9,343 nucleotides of DNA from JAJBWD01 sp041670885. Lineage in GTDB: Bacteria > Bacillota > Clostridia > Clostridiales > Clostridiaceae. The notes beneath the pieces were generated by a model. The model was not told where the DNA came from and did no database searches. It saw nothing but the letters and a program-made list of their open reading frames with translations. Positions 1 through 6,356 of the stretch are shown piece after piece. The position numbers and the translations under genes are program-made. How positions within the stretch are numbered: the first letter of the stretch is position 1; the number at the start of each line of letters is the position of its first letter. The stretch spans positions 1 through 9,343 of the forward strand of contig JBAXYJ010000108.1 of NCBI GenBank assembly GCA_041670885.1, read 5' to 3'.

Positions 1-1637
1 TCATGAGACTTTCGAAGTGTCTTATTTTGATCTTCACCATAAAGCACATCCATACGCTTTTTAAGTATACCTGCGTCTCCATGGATGTATGGCTGTCCGC
101 CGCCGCCTATACAGCCTCCCGGGCAGGCCATAATTTCAATTATGTGGTAGCTTGCCTCTCCATGTCTTATTCTGTTTAGAAGGGTTCTGGCATTACCCAG
201 ACCATTAGCTATAGCTACTCTAACTGGTGTTCCGTCTACATCTATAGTAGCTTCCTTAATTCCTGCTATTCCTCTTACCTCTTCAAATTCAACATTTTCA
301 AGAGTTTTGTTTGTAATCCATTCGTAAGCTGTACGAACTGCAGCTTCCAGGACTCCTCCGGATGCTCCAAATATAACTGCTGCTCCTGTTGATTCTCCTA
401 ATGGCTGATCAAATTCTCCATCGGTCAGCGTAGTAAAATCTACTCCCGCTTCTTTCAGCATTTTTGCCAGCTCTCTTGTAGATATAACGATATCTACATC
501 CCTAACTCCATTATGCTCAAATTCCGGTCTTGATGCCTCATATTTTTTAGCAAGACAAGGCATAACAGATACAACTACCATATCCTTTGGGTCTATATTC
601 ATCTTTTCACAGAGATATGATTTAGCAACTGCTCCAAACATCTGCTGAGGGGATTTACAGGTGGATGGTATATCCATCAAATCACCAAACTGATGCTCAA
701 AGAATTTAACCCATCCAGGGCAGCAGCTGGTAAGTATAGGAAGTCTTCCTCCATTTTCAAGTCTGCCAATAAATTCTTTAGCTTCTTCCATTATGGTTAA
801 GTCTGCTGCAAAATCTGTATCAAATACCATGTTGAACCCTAAGTTTCTCAGGGCTGTTACCATTTTACCTGTAACATTTGTTCCTGCTGGAAGTCCAAAT
901 TCTTCGCCTAAAGCGGCTCTTACTGCCGGTGCTGTCTGAACTATTACAAATTTATCTGTTTTATTTAAAGCTCCCCATACTTTTGAAATGTTATTAACTT
1001 CTGTTAACGCTCCTGTTGGGCAAACAGCAACACACTGTCCGCAGAAGGTACAGGTTGATTCCTCCATGGGCATTATAAATGCAGGTGCAACTACTGTTTC
1101 AAAGCCTCTTCCAACCGCGGATAAAGCTCCTACAGTCTGAACCTCATTACACATTGTTTCACATCTTCTGCAAAGAATACATTTATCTAAGTCTCTAACT
1201 ATAGACTCTGAGGATGTATCCTTAACATAAGTTGACATTTCTCCCTTGTAAGGAATATCCCTGACTCCTAAATCTGATGCTATACTCTGAAGCTCACAGT
1301 CTCCATTTTTTTCGCAGACAAGGCAGTCCTTTGGATGATCTGAGAGAAGAAGCTCTACAACTGTTCGTCTTGCTTTTATTGCTCTTATTGTATTTGTTCT
1401 TACAACCATGCCATCAAAAACAGGTGTGGCACAGGATGGTGCTAAGTTTCTTCTTCCTTCAACTTCAACAACGCAAACTCTGCAGGAAGCTGTTTTATTT
1501 ACCATTTTTGTATTGTGAAGATTAAGGTGACAAAGGGTTGGAATTTTTATGTTTAAAAGCTTTGCAGCTTCAAGTATTGTAGACCCTTCTTCAACCTCTA
1601 CTGCTCTGTGATTTATAGTAACTCTAACCTTACTCAT
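1..1637 (-). CDS. hydA: NAD-linked [FeFe] hydrogenase, catalytic subunit HydA (HndD type), 3' end cut by window edge
   Basis: Catalytic subunit that makes or oxidises H2 at the H-cluster, in the cytoplasm with HydB and HydC. I read an unbroken frame of 545 codons from ATG at 1635-1637, preceded by a GAGGTG ribosome site 14 bases after the hydB stop region. Domain order: [2Fe-2S] ferredoxin domain with C36, C52, C55, C69; His-ligated [4Fe-4S] segment H101, C105, C108, C114; two [4Fe-4S] sets C153/C156/C159 and C196/C199/C202 with partner cysteines C206 and C163; then the H domain. All three H-cluster motifs are present: TSCCPGW (303-309), MPCLAKKYE (359-367) and MACPGGCIGGGGQP (503-516). Ligands by alignment with Clostridium pasteurianum CpI are C306, C361, C505, C509, and C305 is the proton-relay Cys. 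The frame leaves the window inside the small C-terminal (SSU-like) segment, so roughly 25-40 residues are missing. The family call is very secure; whether the complex bifurcates is inference. Confidence 0.97.
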   Translation of the reverse strand, partial: MSKVRVTINHRAVEVEEGSTILEAAKLLNIKIPTLCHLNLHNTKMVNKTASCRVCVVEVEGRRNLAPSCATPVFDGMVVRTNTIRAIKARRTVVELLLSDHPKDCLVCEKNGDCELQSIASDLGVRDIPYKGEMSTYVKDTSSESIVRDLDKCILCRRCETMCNEVQTVGALSAVGRGFETVVAPAFIMPMEESTCTFCGQCVAVCPTGALTEVNNISKVWGALNKTDKFVIVQTAPAVRAALGEEFGLPAGTNVTGKMVTALRNLGFNMVFDTDFAADLTIMEEAKEFIGRLENGGRLPILTSCCPGWVKFFEHQFGDLMDIPSTCKSPQQMFGAVAKSYLCEKMNIDPKDMVVVSVMPCLAKKYEASRPEFEHNGVRDVDIVISTRELAKMLKEAGVDFTTLTDGEFDQPLGESTGAAVIFGASGGVLEAAVRTAYEWITNKTLENVEFEEVRGIAGIKEATIDVDGTPVRVAIANGLGNARTLLNRIRHGEASYHIIEIMACPGGCIGGGGQPYIHGDAGILKKRMDVLYGEDQNKTLRKSH

Positions 1638-1651
1638 TTCATTCACCTCTC

Positions 1652-3547
1652 TTATTTCTTAATGATGGCACTAACTGGACAGCCGGCCATACAAGTACCG
1701 CATTTTATGCATTTGCTCTCATCGATAACATGTTTTGTCTTCACTTTCCCGCTTATACATTGAACCGGGCAATTTCTTGCACACTTTGTACATCCGATAC
1801 ACTTGTCTGTTATAACATATGAGAGAAGAGCCTTACATACCCCTGCCGGACATTTCTTCTCCTTTACATGAGCATCATATTCATTTTTGAAATATTTCAT
1901 AGTACTTAAAACCGGATTTGGTGATGTCTGCCCAAGTCCGCAAAGGGAAGTATCTTTTATAATATGGGATAACTCTTCCAGTTTTTCTAAGTCTTCCTCT
2001 GTTCCTTTTCCTTCTGTTATCTTTGTAAGCATCTCGAGAAGTCTCTTGTTTCCAATTCTGCATGGAGTACACTTACCACAGGATTCATCAACAGTAAATT
2101 CTAAGTAGAATTTTGCAATATCAACCATACAGTTGTCCTCGTCCATTACTATCATTCCACCGGATCCCATCATAGAACCTATCGCCATTAATGTTTCGTA
2201 GTCTATGGGAGTATCTAAATCCTGAACTGGGATACATCCGCCGGAAGGTCCTCCTGTTTGAACTGATTTAAATGCTCTTCCGTTCTTAATTCCTCCGCCT
2301 ATATCATATATTATCTCTCTAAGTGTTGTTCCCATTGGAACTTCAACTAGTCCTACGTTGTTAATTTTTCCAGCTAAAGCAAATACCTTTGTTCCTTTTG
2401 ATGTCTTAGTTCCTATTGAACTGTACCACTCTGGTCCCCTATTTATAATGGCAGGAATATTTGCCAAAGTTTCTACGTTATTAACACAGGTTGGCTTCCC
2501 CCAAAGTCCGCTGACAGCAGGGAATGGAGGTTTTGTAGTAGGCTCTCCTCTGCTTCCTTCTATTGAGTGAATCAGTGCTGTTTCTTCGCCGCATACAAAA
2601 GCTCCTGCACCATATTTTAATTCAATATCAAAGTTAAAGTCAGTTCCTAGTATCTTTTCTCCTAAAAGTCCCAGATCTCTTGCTTCACCTATTGCTATGG
2701 TAAGTCTGTCAATTGCTAATGGATACTCTGCTCTTATATATACATATCCCTTACTGGCTCCTATTGCATAGCCTGCAATTGCCATAGCTTCAAGCACTGA
2801 GTTTGGATCCCCCTCAAGTAAGGAACGATCCATAAATGCACCCGGGTCTCCCTCATCTGCATTACAGATTATATATTTCTGATCTGCTTTGCTCTTCTTT
2901 GTAAACTCCCACTTTCTTCCTGTTGGGAATCCTCCGCCGCCTCTTCCTCTAAGTCCTGAAGCTATCATTGTATGTATAACTTCATCAGGGCTCATAGTAG
3001 TCAGTACCTTGCCTAATGCCACATATCCATCTGCTCCTATATACTCTTTAATATCCTCCGGATTAATTAAGCCACAGTTTCTAAGAGCTATTCTCATCTG
3101 TTTTTTGTAAAAGCTAATTTCATCCTGTCTCTTAACCTTTTCCTTAAGAGTTGGTTCTATGTAAAGAAGTCTATCAACAACTTGTCCATTCTTAAGATGC
3201 TTTTCTACTATTTCTTCAACATCCTCTGGTGTAACCTTTATATAGAAAATATTATCAGGAAGAACTTTAACTATAGGTCCTTTTTCACAGAAGCCAAAAC
3301 ATCCTGTATTTTCTACTGAAATATCTTCTCCAAGATTTGCATCTTCTATTGCTTTTCTTAAATTATCAACTATTTCAGTGCTTCTTGAGGATTTGCAACC
3401 GGTTCCTCCGCAGACTAAAACTTCTCTTTTAGTAAACTTATTTTCATATTTTACTTCATCTTCATGACTAAGTTTTCTAAGCTGAAGCAGTTTTTTATAT
3501 TCATTATTTAACTTTTTAAGCTGATCAAAAGAATGTATCTTATTCAT
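1652..3547 (-). CDS. hydB: NAD-linked [FeFe] hydrogenase, flavoprotein/diaphorase subunit HydB (NuoF-like)
   Basis: FMN- and NAD(H)-binding subunit joining pyridine nucleotide to the iron-sulfur chain of HydA. It has 631 aa, the usual size for HydB of trimeric hydrogenases. N-terminal thioredoxin-like [2Fe-2S] domain: C46, C51, C83, C87 (CGGTGC, TGCFGFC). NuoF core: glycine-rich GLRGRGGGGFPTGRKW at 198-213 and ICNADEGDPGA at 227-237 for FMN/NADH, then GAGAFVCGEETALI. [4Fe-4S] N3-type site: C490, C493, C496, C536. The C-terminal double ferredoxin domain has C583/C586/C589/C593 and C613/C616/C619/C623. A CPAGVC linker (C566, C571, with H560 nearby) may hold a metal hinge, by analogy to bifurcating HydB. 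The [2Fe-2S] domain, a separate protein (HndB) in Hnd complexes, is fused here. ATG start with AGGAGG 7 bases upstream; 10 bases after hydC, 14 before hydA. Confidence 0.97.
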   Translation of the reverse strand: MNKIHSFDQLKKLNNEYKKLLQLRKLSHEDEVKYENKFTKREVLVCGGTGCKSSRSTEIVDNLRKAIEDANLGEDISVENTGCFGFCEKGPIVKVLPDNIFYIKVTPEDVEEIVEKHLKNGQVVDRLLYIEPTLKEKVKRQDEISFYKKQMRIALRNCGLINPEDIKEYIGADGYVALGKVLTTMSPDEVIHTMIASGLRGRGGGGFPTGRKWEFTKKSKADQKYIICNADEGDPGAFMDRSLLEGDPNSVLEAMAIAGYAIGASKGYVYIRAEYPLAIDRLTIAIGEARDLGLLGEKILGTDFNFDIELKYGAGAFVCGEETALIHSIEGSRGEPTTKPPFPAVSGLWGKPTCVNNVETLANIPAIINRGPEWYSSIGTKTSKGTKVFALAGKINNVGLVEVPMGTTLREIIYDIGGGIKNGRAFKSVQTGGPSGGCIPVQDLDTPIDYETLMAIGSMMGSGGMIVMDEDNCMVDIAKFYLEFTVDESCGKCTPCRIGNKRLLEMLTKITEGKGTEEDLEKLEELSHIIKDTSLCGLGQTSPNPVLSTMKYFKNEYDAHVKEKKCPAGVCKALLSYVITDKCIGCTKCARNCPVQCISGKVKTKHVIDESKCIKCGTCMAGCPVSAIIKK

Positions 3548-3557
3548 TTTCTACCTC

Positions 3558-4037
3558 CTACTTTCTATACTCGTCTAATATTTTTTTAACATCGTCCTTT
3601 TTAACATTTCCATAGACCTTATTATTAATAGTCATAACAGGTGCTAGCCCACAGGCTCCAACACATCTTAAAGTATCTATTGTAAATTTATTATCAACTG
3701 TTGTTTCTCCTACTTTAATTCCTAGTTCTTTTTCAACCTCTTCTAAAATTGCTGCGGAACCTCTTACAAAGCAGGCCGTTCCAAGACATACATTAATTAC
3801 ATTTTCTCCTCTGGGTTCAGTTTGAAAGAATGAATAGAAGGTAACAACTCCATAGACCTTTGAAACTGGTATCCCCAGTTTCTTTGCTACAAATACTTGG
3901 ACTTCATTTGGCAGATATCCAAATATCTCCTGGGCCTTATGAAGTACAGCAATGAGTGAACCCTCTTTTGTTGGAAGGTTGTCAATAAATACTTCCAGCT
4001 CTTTAAGCATGGCATCAGTTACTTGATTTTTACACAT
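3558..4037 (-). CDS. hydC: NAD-linked [FeFe] hydrogenase, HydC subunit (NuoE-like [2Fe-2S] protein)
   Basis: Small electron-transfer subunit docked to HydB, related to NuoE of complex I and HndA. The 159 aa are typical of the family. A helical N-terminal part (about 1-75) contains the conserved VYGVVTFYSFF segment. The thioredoxin-like domain carries the [2Fe-2S] ligands C84, C89 (CLGTAC), C125 and C129 (CVGACGLAP). ATG start with GGAGGA upstream. It is first in the hydC-hydB-hydA operon, the same order as in Thermotoga-type HydABC clusters. The promoter region lies in 4038-4343. No maturase genes (hydE, hydF, hydG) are present in the window, so H-cluster assembly must be encoded elsewhere. 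The assignment as the first operon gene is secure, because the next gene upstream runs the other way. Confidence 0.96.
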   Translation of the reverse strand: MCKNQVTDAMLKELEVFIDNLPTKEGSLIAVLHKAQEIFGYLPNEVQVFVAKKLGIPVSKVYGVVTFYSFFQTEPRGENVINVCLGTACFVRGSAAILEEVEKELGIKVGETTVDNKFTIDTLRCVGACGLAPVMTINNKVYGNVKKDDVKKILDEYRK

Positions 4038-4082
4038 TATTGTTCCTCCTGTATTAAGTATTTTATTTTGTTTTTTATTTAC

Positions 4083-4100
4083 TTGTTAAATCTTTATCAC
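4083..4100. promoter_or_regulatory. Candidate Rex operator in the hyd promoter
   Basis: The site reads TTGTTAA-ATCT-TTATCAC. The Rex consensus of Firmicutes is TTGTTAA-N4-TTAACAA, so the left arm is exact and the right arm differs at two of seven positions. Rex is a repressor released by a high NADH/NAD+ ratio, and clostridial Rex regulons are known to include hydrogenase and other NADH-consuming genes. The site covers about +5 to +22 relative to the predicted hyd start, a classic position for repression. Binding is inference; no rex gene is in the window. Confidence 0.6.
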
Positions 4101-4111
4101 GCAACATCTAA

Positions 4112-4140
4112 ATTATACATTACAATGTTTAAATAATCTA
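4112..4140 (-). promoter_or_regulatory. Predicted promoter of the hydCBA operon
   Basis: On the minus strand a perfect TATAAT lies at 4117-4112. With a 17-base spacer the -35 position (4140-4135) reads TAGATT, only 3 of 6 to consensus. The start of transcription would be near 4105, giving a leader of about 68 bases to the hydC ATG. The weak -35 suggests that activity depends on a bound factor. The rest of the 4038-4343 gap is extremely AT-rich and otherwise holds the two operator candidates and the opposing promoter listed separately. Position is inferred from sequence only. Confidence 0.55.
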
Positions 4141-4145
4141 CACAA

Positions 4146-4164
4146 GTGTTTAACTATTAAACAC
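4146..4164. promoter_or_regulatory. Perfect palindrome GTGTTTAA-CTA-TTAAACAC, unknown regulator site
   Basis: Two 8-base arms are exact reverse complements around a 3-base spacer. It lies just upstream of the weak hyd -35, centred near -50. A further TGTTTAA copy sits at 4126-4132, exactly 21 bases (two helical turns) from the one at 4147-4153. There is no T-tract, so it is not a terminator. It is too different in spacing from the Rex consensus to call as Rex. A dimeric activator or second repressor is possible. Confidence 0.45.
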
Positions 4165-4302
4165 AACTCTAGAAAATATTTATTTTTACTTACTGCAAAA
4201 TATTTTTTCTACCTATTTAATGATATTTTTTTAGCATAATTTTCTCGAACTAGGATATATTAATTATATTTAATTCATATTATAATATTAATTCCTTTGT
4301 AG

Positions 4303-4336
4303 TATAATATTGTTAATAATAATAATGAAAGAGGAG
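4303..4336 (+). promoter_or_regulatory. Predicted -10 and ribosome site of the zinc-ribbon gene
   Basis: TATAAT occurs at 4303-4308 and GAGGAG at 4331-4336, 7 bases before the ATG at 4344. The -35 region (around 4280-4285, TTATAA) is poor, and another TATAAT at 4281-4286 is an alternative, so the exact start is uncertain in this AT-rich stretch. Confidence 0.4.
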
Positions 4337-4343
4337 TGGTTGT

Positions 4344-4754
4344 ATGGATTTTAAGAATAGTATTTCTAAAATCGCAAAAAACATTTCTGATAGTGCCAGC
4401 AGCGTAGCAAATACAGTTGCTAAAACATCCTCAGAGATGGTAGAGAAGTCTAAATTACTTTCCTCCATTAGCTCCTGTAAAAAAGAGGTAAGAGATCTTT
4501 ATGGCAGCTTAGGAGAAGTAATATACAAAAAAGCTAAAGAAGGGCTTATTGAGGATGAGGAAGTAGCTTATCTGATTGACAAGATAGACAGATTAAGTGA
4601 AGATGTAGACAGTCTGCAGGCTAAGCTGGATGAGCTGAGTAATGAGAAAACATGTAAATCCTGCGGCAGAGAAATAGATAAGGAAGTAAAGTTTTGTCCA
4701 TTCTGTGGATTAAAGCAGGAAGAATCTGAAGAAGAAGTTGAGAAAGAAAAGTAG
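4344..4754 (+). CDS. Coiled-coil protein with C-terminal zinc ribbon, function unknown
   Basis: 136 aa, soluble by sequence. Residues 1-40 are Ser/Ala/Lys-rich and likely amphipathic helix (repeated SxxSxxAN-type spacing). Residues about 40-102 form a charged helical segment with heptad-like leucines (RLSEDVDSLQAKLDEL). A treble-clef-like zinc ribbon follows, with C104-x2-C107 and C118-x2-C121 (CKSCG, FCPFCG). The last 12 residues are almost all Glu/Lys. Small zinc-ribbon proteins of this layout are common in Clostridia and lack a known function. ATG start with a GAGGAG ribosome site. It is transcribed alone, divergently from hydC; the stop TAG lies inside the stem of the following terminator. 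A shared role with the hydrogenase is possible but not shown. Confidence 0.88.
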   Translation: MDFKNSISKIAKNISDSASSVANTVAKTSSEMVEKSKLLSSISSCKKEVRDLYGSLGEVIYKKAKEGLIEDEEVAYLIDKIDRLSEDVDSLQAKLDELSNEKTCKSCGREIDKEVKFCPFCGLKQEESEEEVEKEK

Positions 4755-4772
4755 GGCTTGCCCTACTTTTTT
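4747..4772. terminator. Bidirectional rho-independent terminator
   Basis: GTAGGG at 4751-4756 pairs with CCCTAC at 4761-4766 around a 4-base loop, extended by AAAA/TTTT. Plus-strand output ends in TTTTTT and minus-strand output in TTTTCTTTCT, so it can stop transcription both ways. The stem supplies the TAG stop of the zinc-ribbon gene on the plus strand and the final TAG of the transglutaminase-like remnant on the minus strand. Confidence 0.85.
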
Positions 4773-4984
4773 ATATTATATTCTGCTGTAGTACATGATG
4801 GGTAGGCGTTCCTGTCCCAGCTGTGAGAACCTGCTATCTATGTATCTGTTAAACCAAAATACTTATATGAAAGAATATTTCCCCTGTTACTTGTTATAGG
4901 GTCATCCCAAGTTAGATCAACATGAGTATAATTCCCGTCTATTCTTACAATCAGCCAGGCATTTTTTTCTTCATGATAACACTC
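4763..4984 (-). pseudogene. C-terminal remnant of a transglutaminase-like protein, 5'-truncated with internal stop
   Basis: The minus frame from about 4984 to the TAG at 4763-4765 reads ...NAWLIVRIDG-NYTHVDLTWDDP..., then SYKYFGLTDT, a TAG at 4838-4840, and IAGSHSWDRNAYPSC onward. This matches the usual end of bacterial transglutaminase-like (cysteine protease fold) domains: HAWN-x-V, VDVTWDDP, YF-x-x-[ST]D, then H-x-WD and YPSC. The Asp of the catalytic triad is kept (VDLTWDD), but the His expected before AW is Asn. An in-frame stop lies directly upstream at about 4985, so the catalytic Cys half is gone. Recognition of the family is by motif only. The reading frame continues past the internal TAG in good agreement with the family, which supports a nonsense mutation in a decaying gene. 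Confidence 0.65.
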
Positions 4985-5064
4985 CTAATAAATCATCCTA
5001 ATATTTTAAAATTTTCAGACGTATATTAGAAAAATAATATAATATATTAAGTCAAAAATAAATA

Positions 5065-5373
5065 TTATTTTAAATTATCTAAATTACCGCCAAATTCTAT
5101 TCCAGAGAAATTGGAATAATCATCAAATATTATTTTTTTATCATCTGCAGAAGTTAGTCTGACCTGAACAATTCCCTCTAGGCTCCCTCTGAAATTCGGA
5201 ACCATTTTGTCTTTATAGTGTCCCATTAGAGGGTAAAAACTATCTCTGCCTGCATAGGCATTAATATTTAAAAAATATTTTTTATTAGAAAGCTCAATAT
5301 AAAAATTATTAGATTTGTTTTTCCATTTTAATTCTGCTTCTGTTAATGGTAGTGAATGGGGATATCCTGTCTT
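5065..5373 (-). pseudogene. C-terminal gene remnant, resembles tocopherol-cyclase-like protein, no start codon
   Basis: The minus frame is open from 5373, just after an in-frame TAA at 5374-5376, to a TAA at 5065-5067, giving 102 codons of convincing protein. It includes LKWKNKSNNFYIELSNKKYF, then NFRGSLEGIVQVRLTS, and ends FSGIEFGGNLDNLK. No ATG, GTG or TTG occurs in the first 38 codons; the first ATG is deep inside, so this is a 5'-truncated tail. The pattern of a Met/Pro turn, an E/GSL-x-G-x-V-x-V-R-L strand, an IIFDD strand and a final GIE-x-x-G resembles the end of Firmicutes tocopherol-cyclase-like proteins (PF14249-type). I hold that name loosely. The terminator of the upstream operon lies 25 bases before it, so it is unlikely to be transcribed. 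Confidence 0.5.
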
Positions 5374-5397
5374 TTAAATAAAGTAATATATCACCTC

Positions 5398-5423
5398 AAA
5401 AAAACCTGCAATAAGTGCAGGTT
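5398..5423 (-). terminator. Rho-independent terminator of the nicotinamidase-like/Nudix/ndk/LiaF operon
   Basis: On the minus strand AACCTGCA (5423-5416) and TGCAGGTT (5410-5403) form an 8-bp stem with a 5-base loop, followed by seven Ts. The stem begins inside the stop codon of the LiaF-like gene. Confidence 0.88.
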
Positions 5424-5931
5424 AATCAACTATATCAATAAAAACGGATCCAAAAACAGTACTGACCCTAAGGTTAAGGTATGGCTGACCATCTATATAA
5501 GAAGGTGTTCTTACAGTTTTTTCTCCAAAAACTATATTGTCTCCCATATAGCTTGTAGATGCGAAATAACTTTCCATTTTGATAACTGCAGGTGTACTGC
5601 CTTTAAGCTTTACTCTTCCTGTTCCAAACACTATATCTGCTTTTACATTTATATTCTCCCCATTTAGATAAATATCTGTCAAATCCACATCTCCGCTTCC
5701 AAATACTAAGCTGTAATTTCTGGATTTATCACTGTTTGCTTTTGTCTCACTGAAAACAGCTGATGTTTTTTCATTTTTTTTACCCGATATTATAGAAAAA
5801 CCAATATAAATAAGTATAACTGCAAATATTAATCTGCTTAATCTGATGTTAAAATTAAATATTGTGTTAATAATTATTACAGCTCCTGCCAGTATAAATA
5901 GCATTGGCCAAAATACCTTTTTTAGTTCCAC
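5422..5931 (-). CDS. Two-TM membrane protein with LiaF-like C-terminal domain
   Basis: 169 aa. Two hydrophobic helices (about 7-24 and 33-50) form a short membrane anchor, then a linker (51-70), then a beta-rich C-terminal domain. That domain shows four VFG turns at V76, V101, V134 and V159, spaced about 25-33 residues, as in LiaF/VraT-type cell-envelope stress proteins and related adhesin-like beta-solenoids. LiaF proteins tune a LiaRS two-component system, but no kinase or regulator is here, so that role should not be assumed. The start is GTG (5929-5931) with AGGGGG 7 bases upstream, overlapping the ndk stop region; the gap to ndk is 11 bases, which suggests translational coupling. It is the last gene of a four-gene operon and is followed by a terminator. 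Confidence 0.85.
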   Translation of the reverse strand: MELKKVFWPMLFILAGAVIIINTIFNFNIRLSRLIFAVILIYIGFSIISGKKNEKTSAVFSETKANSDKSRNYSLVFGSGDVDLTDIYLNGENINVKADIVFGTGRVKLKGSTPAVIKMESYFASTSYMGDNIVFGEKTVRTPSYIDGQPYLNLRVSTVFGSVFIDIVD

Positions 5932-5942
5932 TAATATACCCC

Positions 5943-6347
5943 CTAAATTTCAGGAAACCATATTTTAATTTCTCTTTCTGCGTTCTCTAATGAATCAGAG
6001 GAATGAACTGTATTTTCCGAAAATGACAATGCATACTTCCCTCTTATGCTTCCCATATCCTGTTTTGTTGGGTCTGTAGCTCCATTTATCCTTCGAACCT
6101 GTTCAATCACATTTTCTCCTTTAAGTATCATAGCAACAATAGGGCTTCTTGTAATAAAATTAATAAGCTCTTCAAAATAACCTCTTCCCTTGTGCTCCTC
6201 ATAGTGATTTTCAGCAGTTTCCTTGTCAGCCTTTATCAGTTTAATCCCTGCTATTTTTATACCCTTTTTTTCGTAAATACTTATAATTTCTCCGATAAGT
6301 CCTCTTTCTACTGCGTCTGGTTTAATAAGTACTAGTGTTCTTTCCAT
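5943..6347 (-). CDS. ndk: Nucleoside diphosphate kinase
   Basis: Transfers the gamma phosphate between nucleoside triphosphates and diphosphates through a phospho-histidine. 134 aa is full length for the bacterial enzyme. Visible signatures: ERTLVLIKPDAVERGLIGEI at the start (K9 binds phosphate), GATDPTKQDMGSIRG in the nucleotide loop (T91, R102), and N112-T-V-H115-S-S-D-S with catalytic H115. The usual IRGDFG is IRGKYA here, and the usual HGSDS is HSSDS, small departures that leave the active-site His, Asn and Arg intact. ATG start, with AGGAGG overlapping the TAG of the preceding Nudix gene (9-base gap). Many Clostridia lack or carry variant ndk genes, so the operon position beside NAD-type hydrolases is informative. 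Confidence 0.96.
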   Translation of the reverse strand: MERTLVLIKPDAVERGLIGEIISIYEKKGIKIAGIKLIKADKETAENHYEEHKGRGYFEELINFITRSPIVAMILKGENVIEQVRRINGATDPTKQDMGSIRGKYALSFSENTVHSSDSLENAEREIKIWFPEI

Positions 6348-6356
6348 AAAATCCTC

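Noticed and set aside
1277..1525. Plus-strand open frame of 82 codons with leucine runs
   Set aside because: It lies wholly inside hydA, whose frame is unbroken and has all expected motifs; no ribosome site; it is a shadow of the opposite strand.
1887..3110. Several 60-75 codon frames on the plus strand and one on the minus strand
   Set aside because: All fall inside hydB in other frames and show no recognisable protein pattern.
4038..4105. Riboswitch or attenuator in the hydC leader
   Set aside because: The leader is short, AT-rich and without a stable hairpin or known aptamer motif.
4310..4316. TTGTTAA next to the zinc-ribbon promoter as a second Rex site
   Set aside because: Only one half-site is present; the partner position reads AATGAAA, which does not fit TTAACAA.
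4949..4975. Mini-frame starting ATGAAGAAA after AGGAG on the minus strand
   Set aside because: Only seven codons and out of frame with the transglutaminase-like remnant; likely chance at the break.
5031..5071. 10-base inverted repeat AAAATAATAT/ATATTATTTT
   Set aside because: Made only of A and T, with a 21-base loop, in a very AT-rich stretch; chance pairing is likely, and a terminator role is weak.
5356..5667. Plus-strand 103-codon frame
   Set aside because: Overlaps the LiaF-like gene and its terminator on the other strand; Cys/Tyr-rich nonsense translation without a ribosome site.
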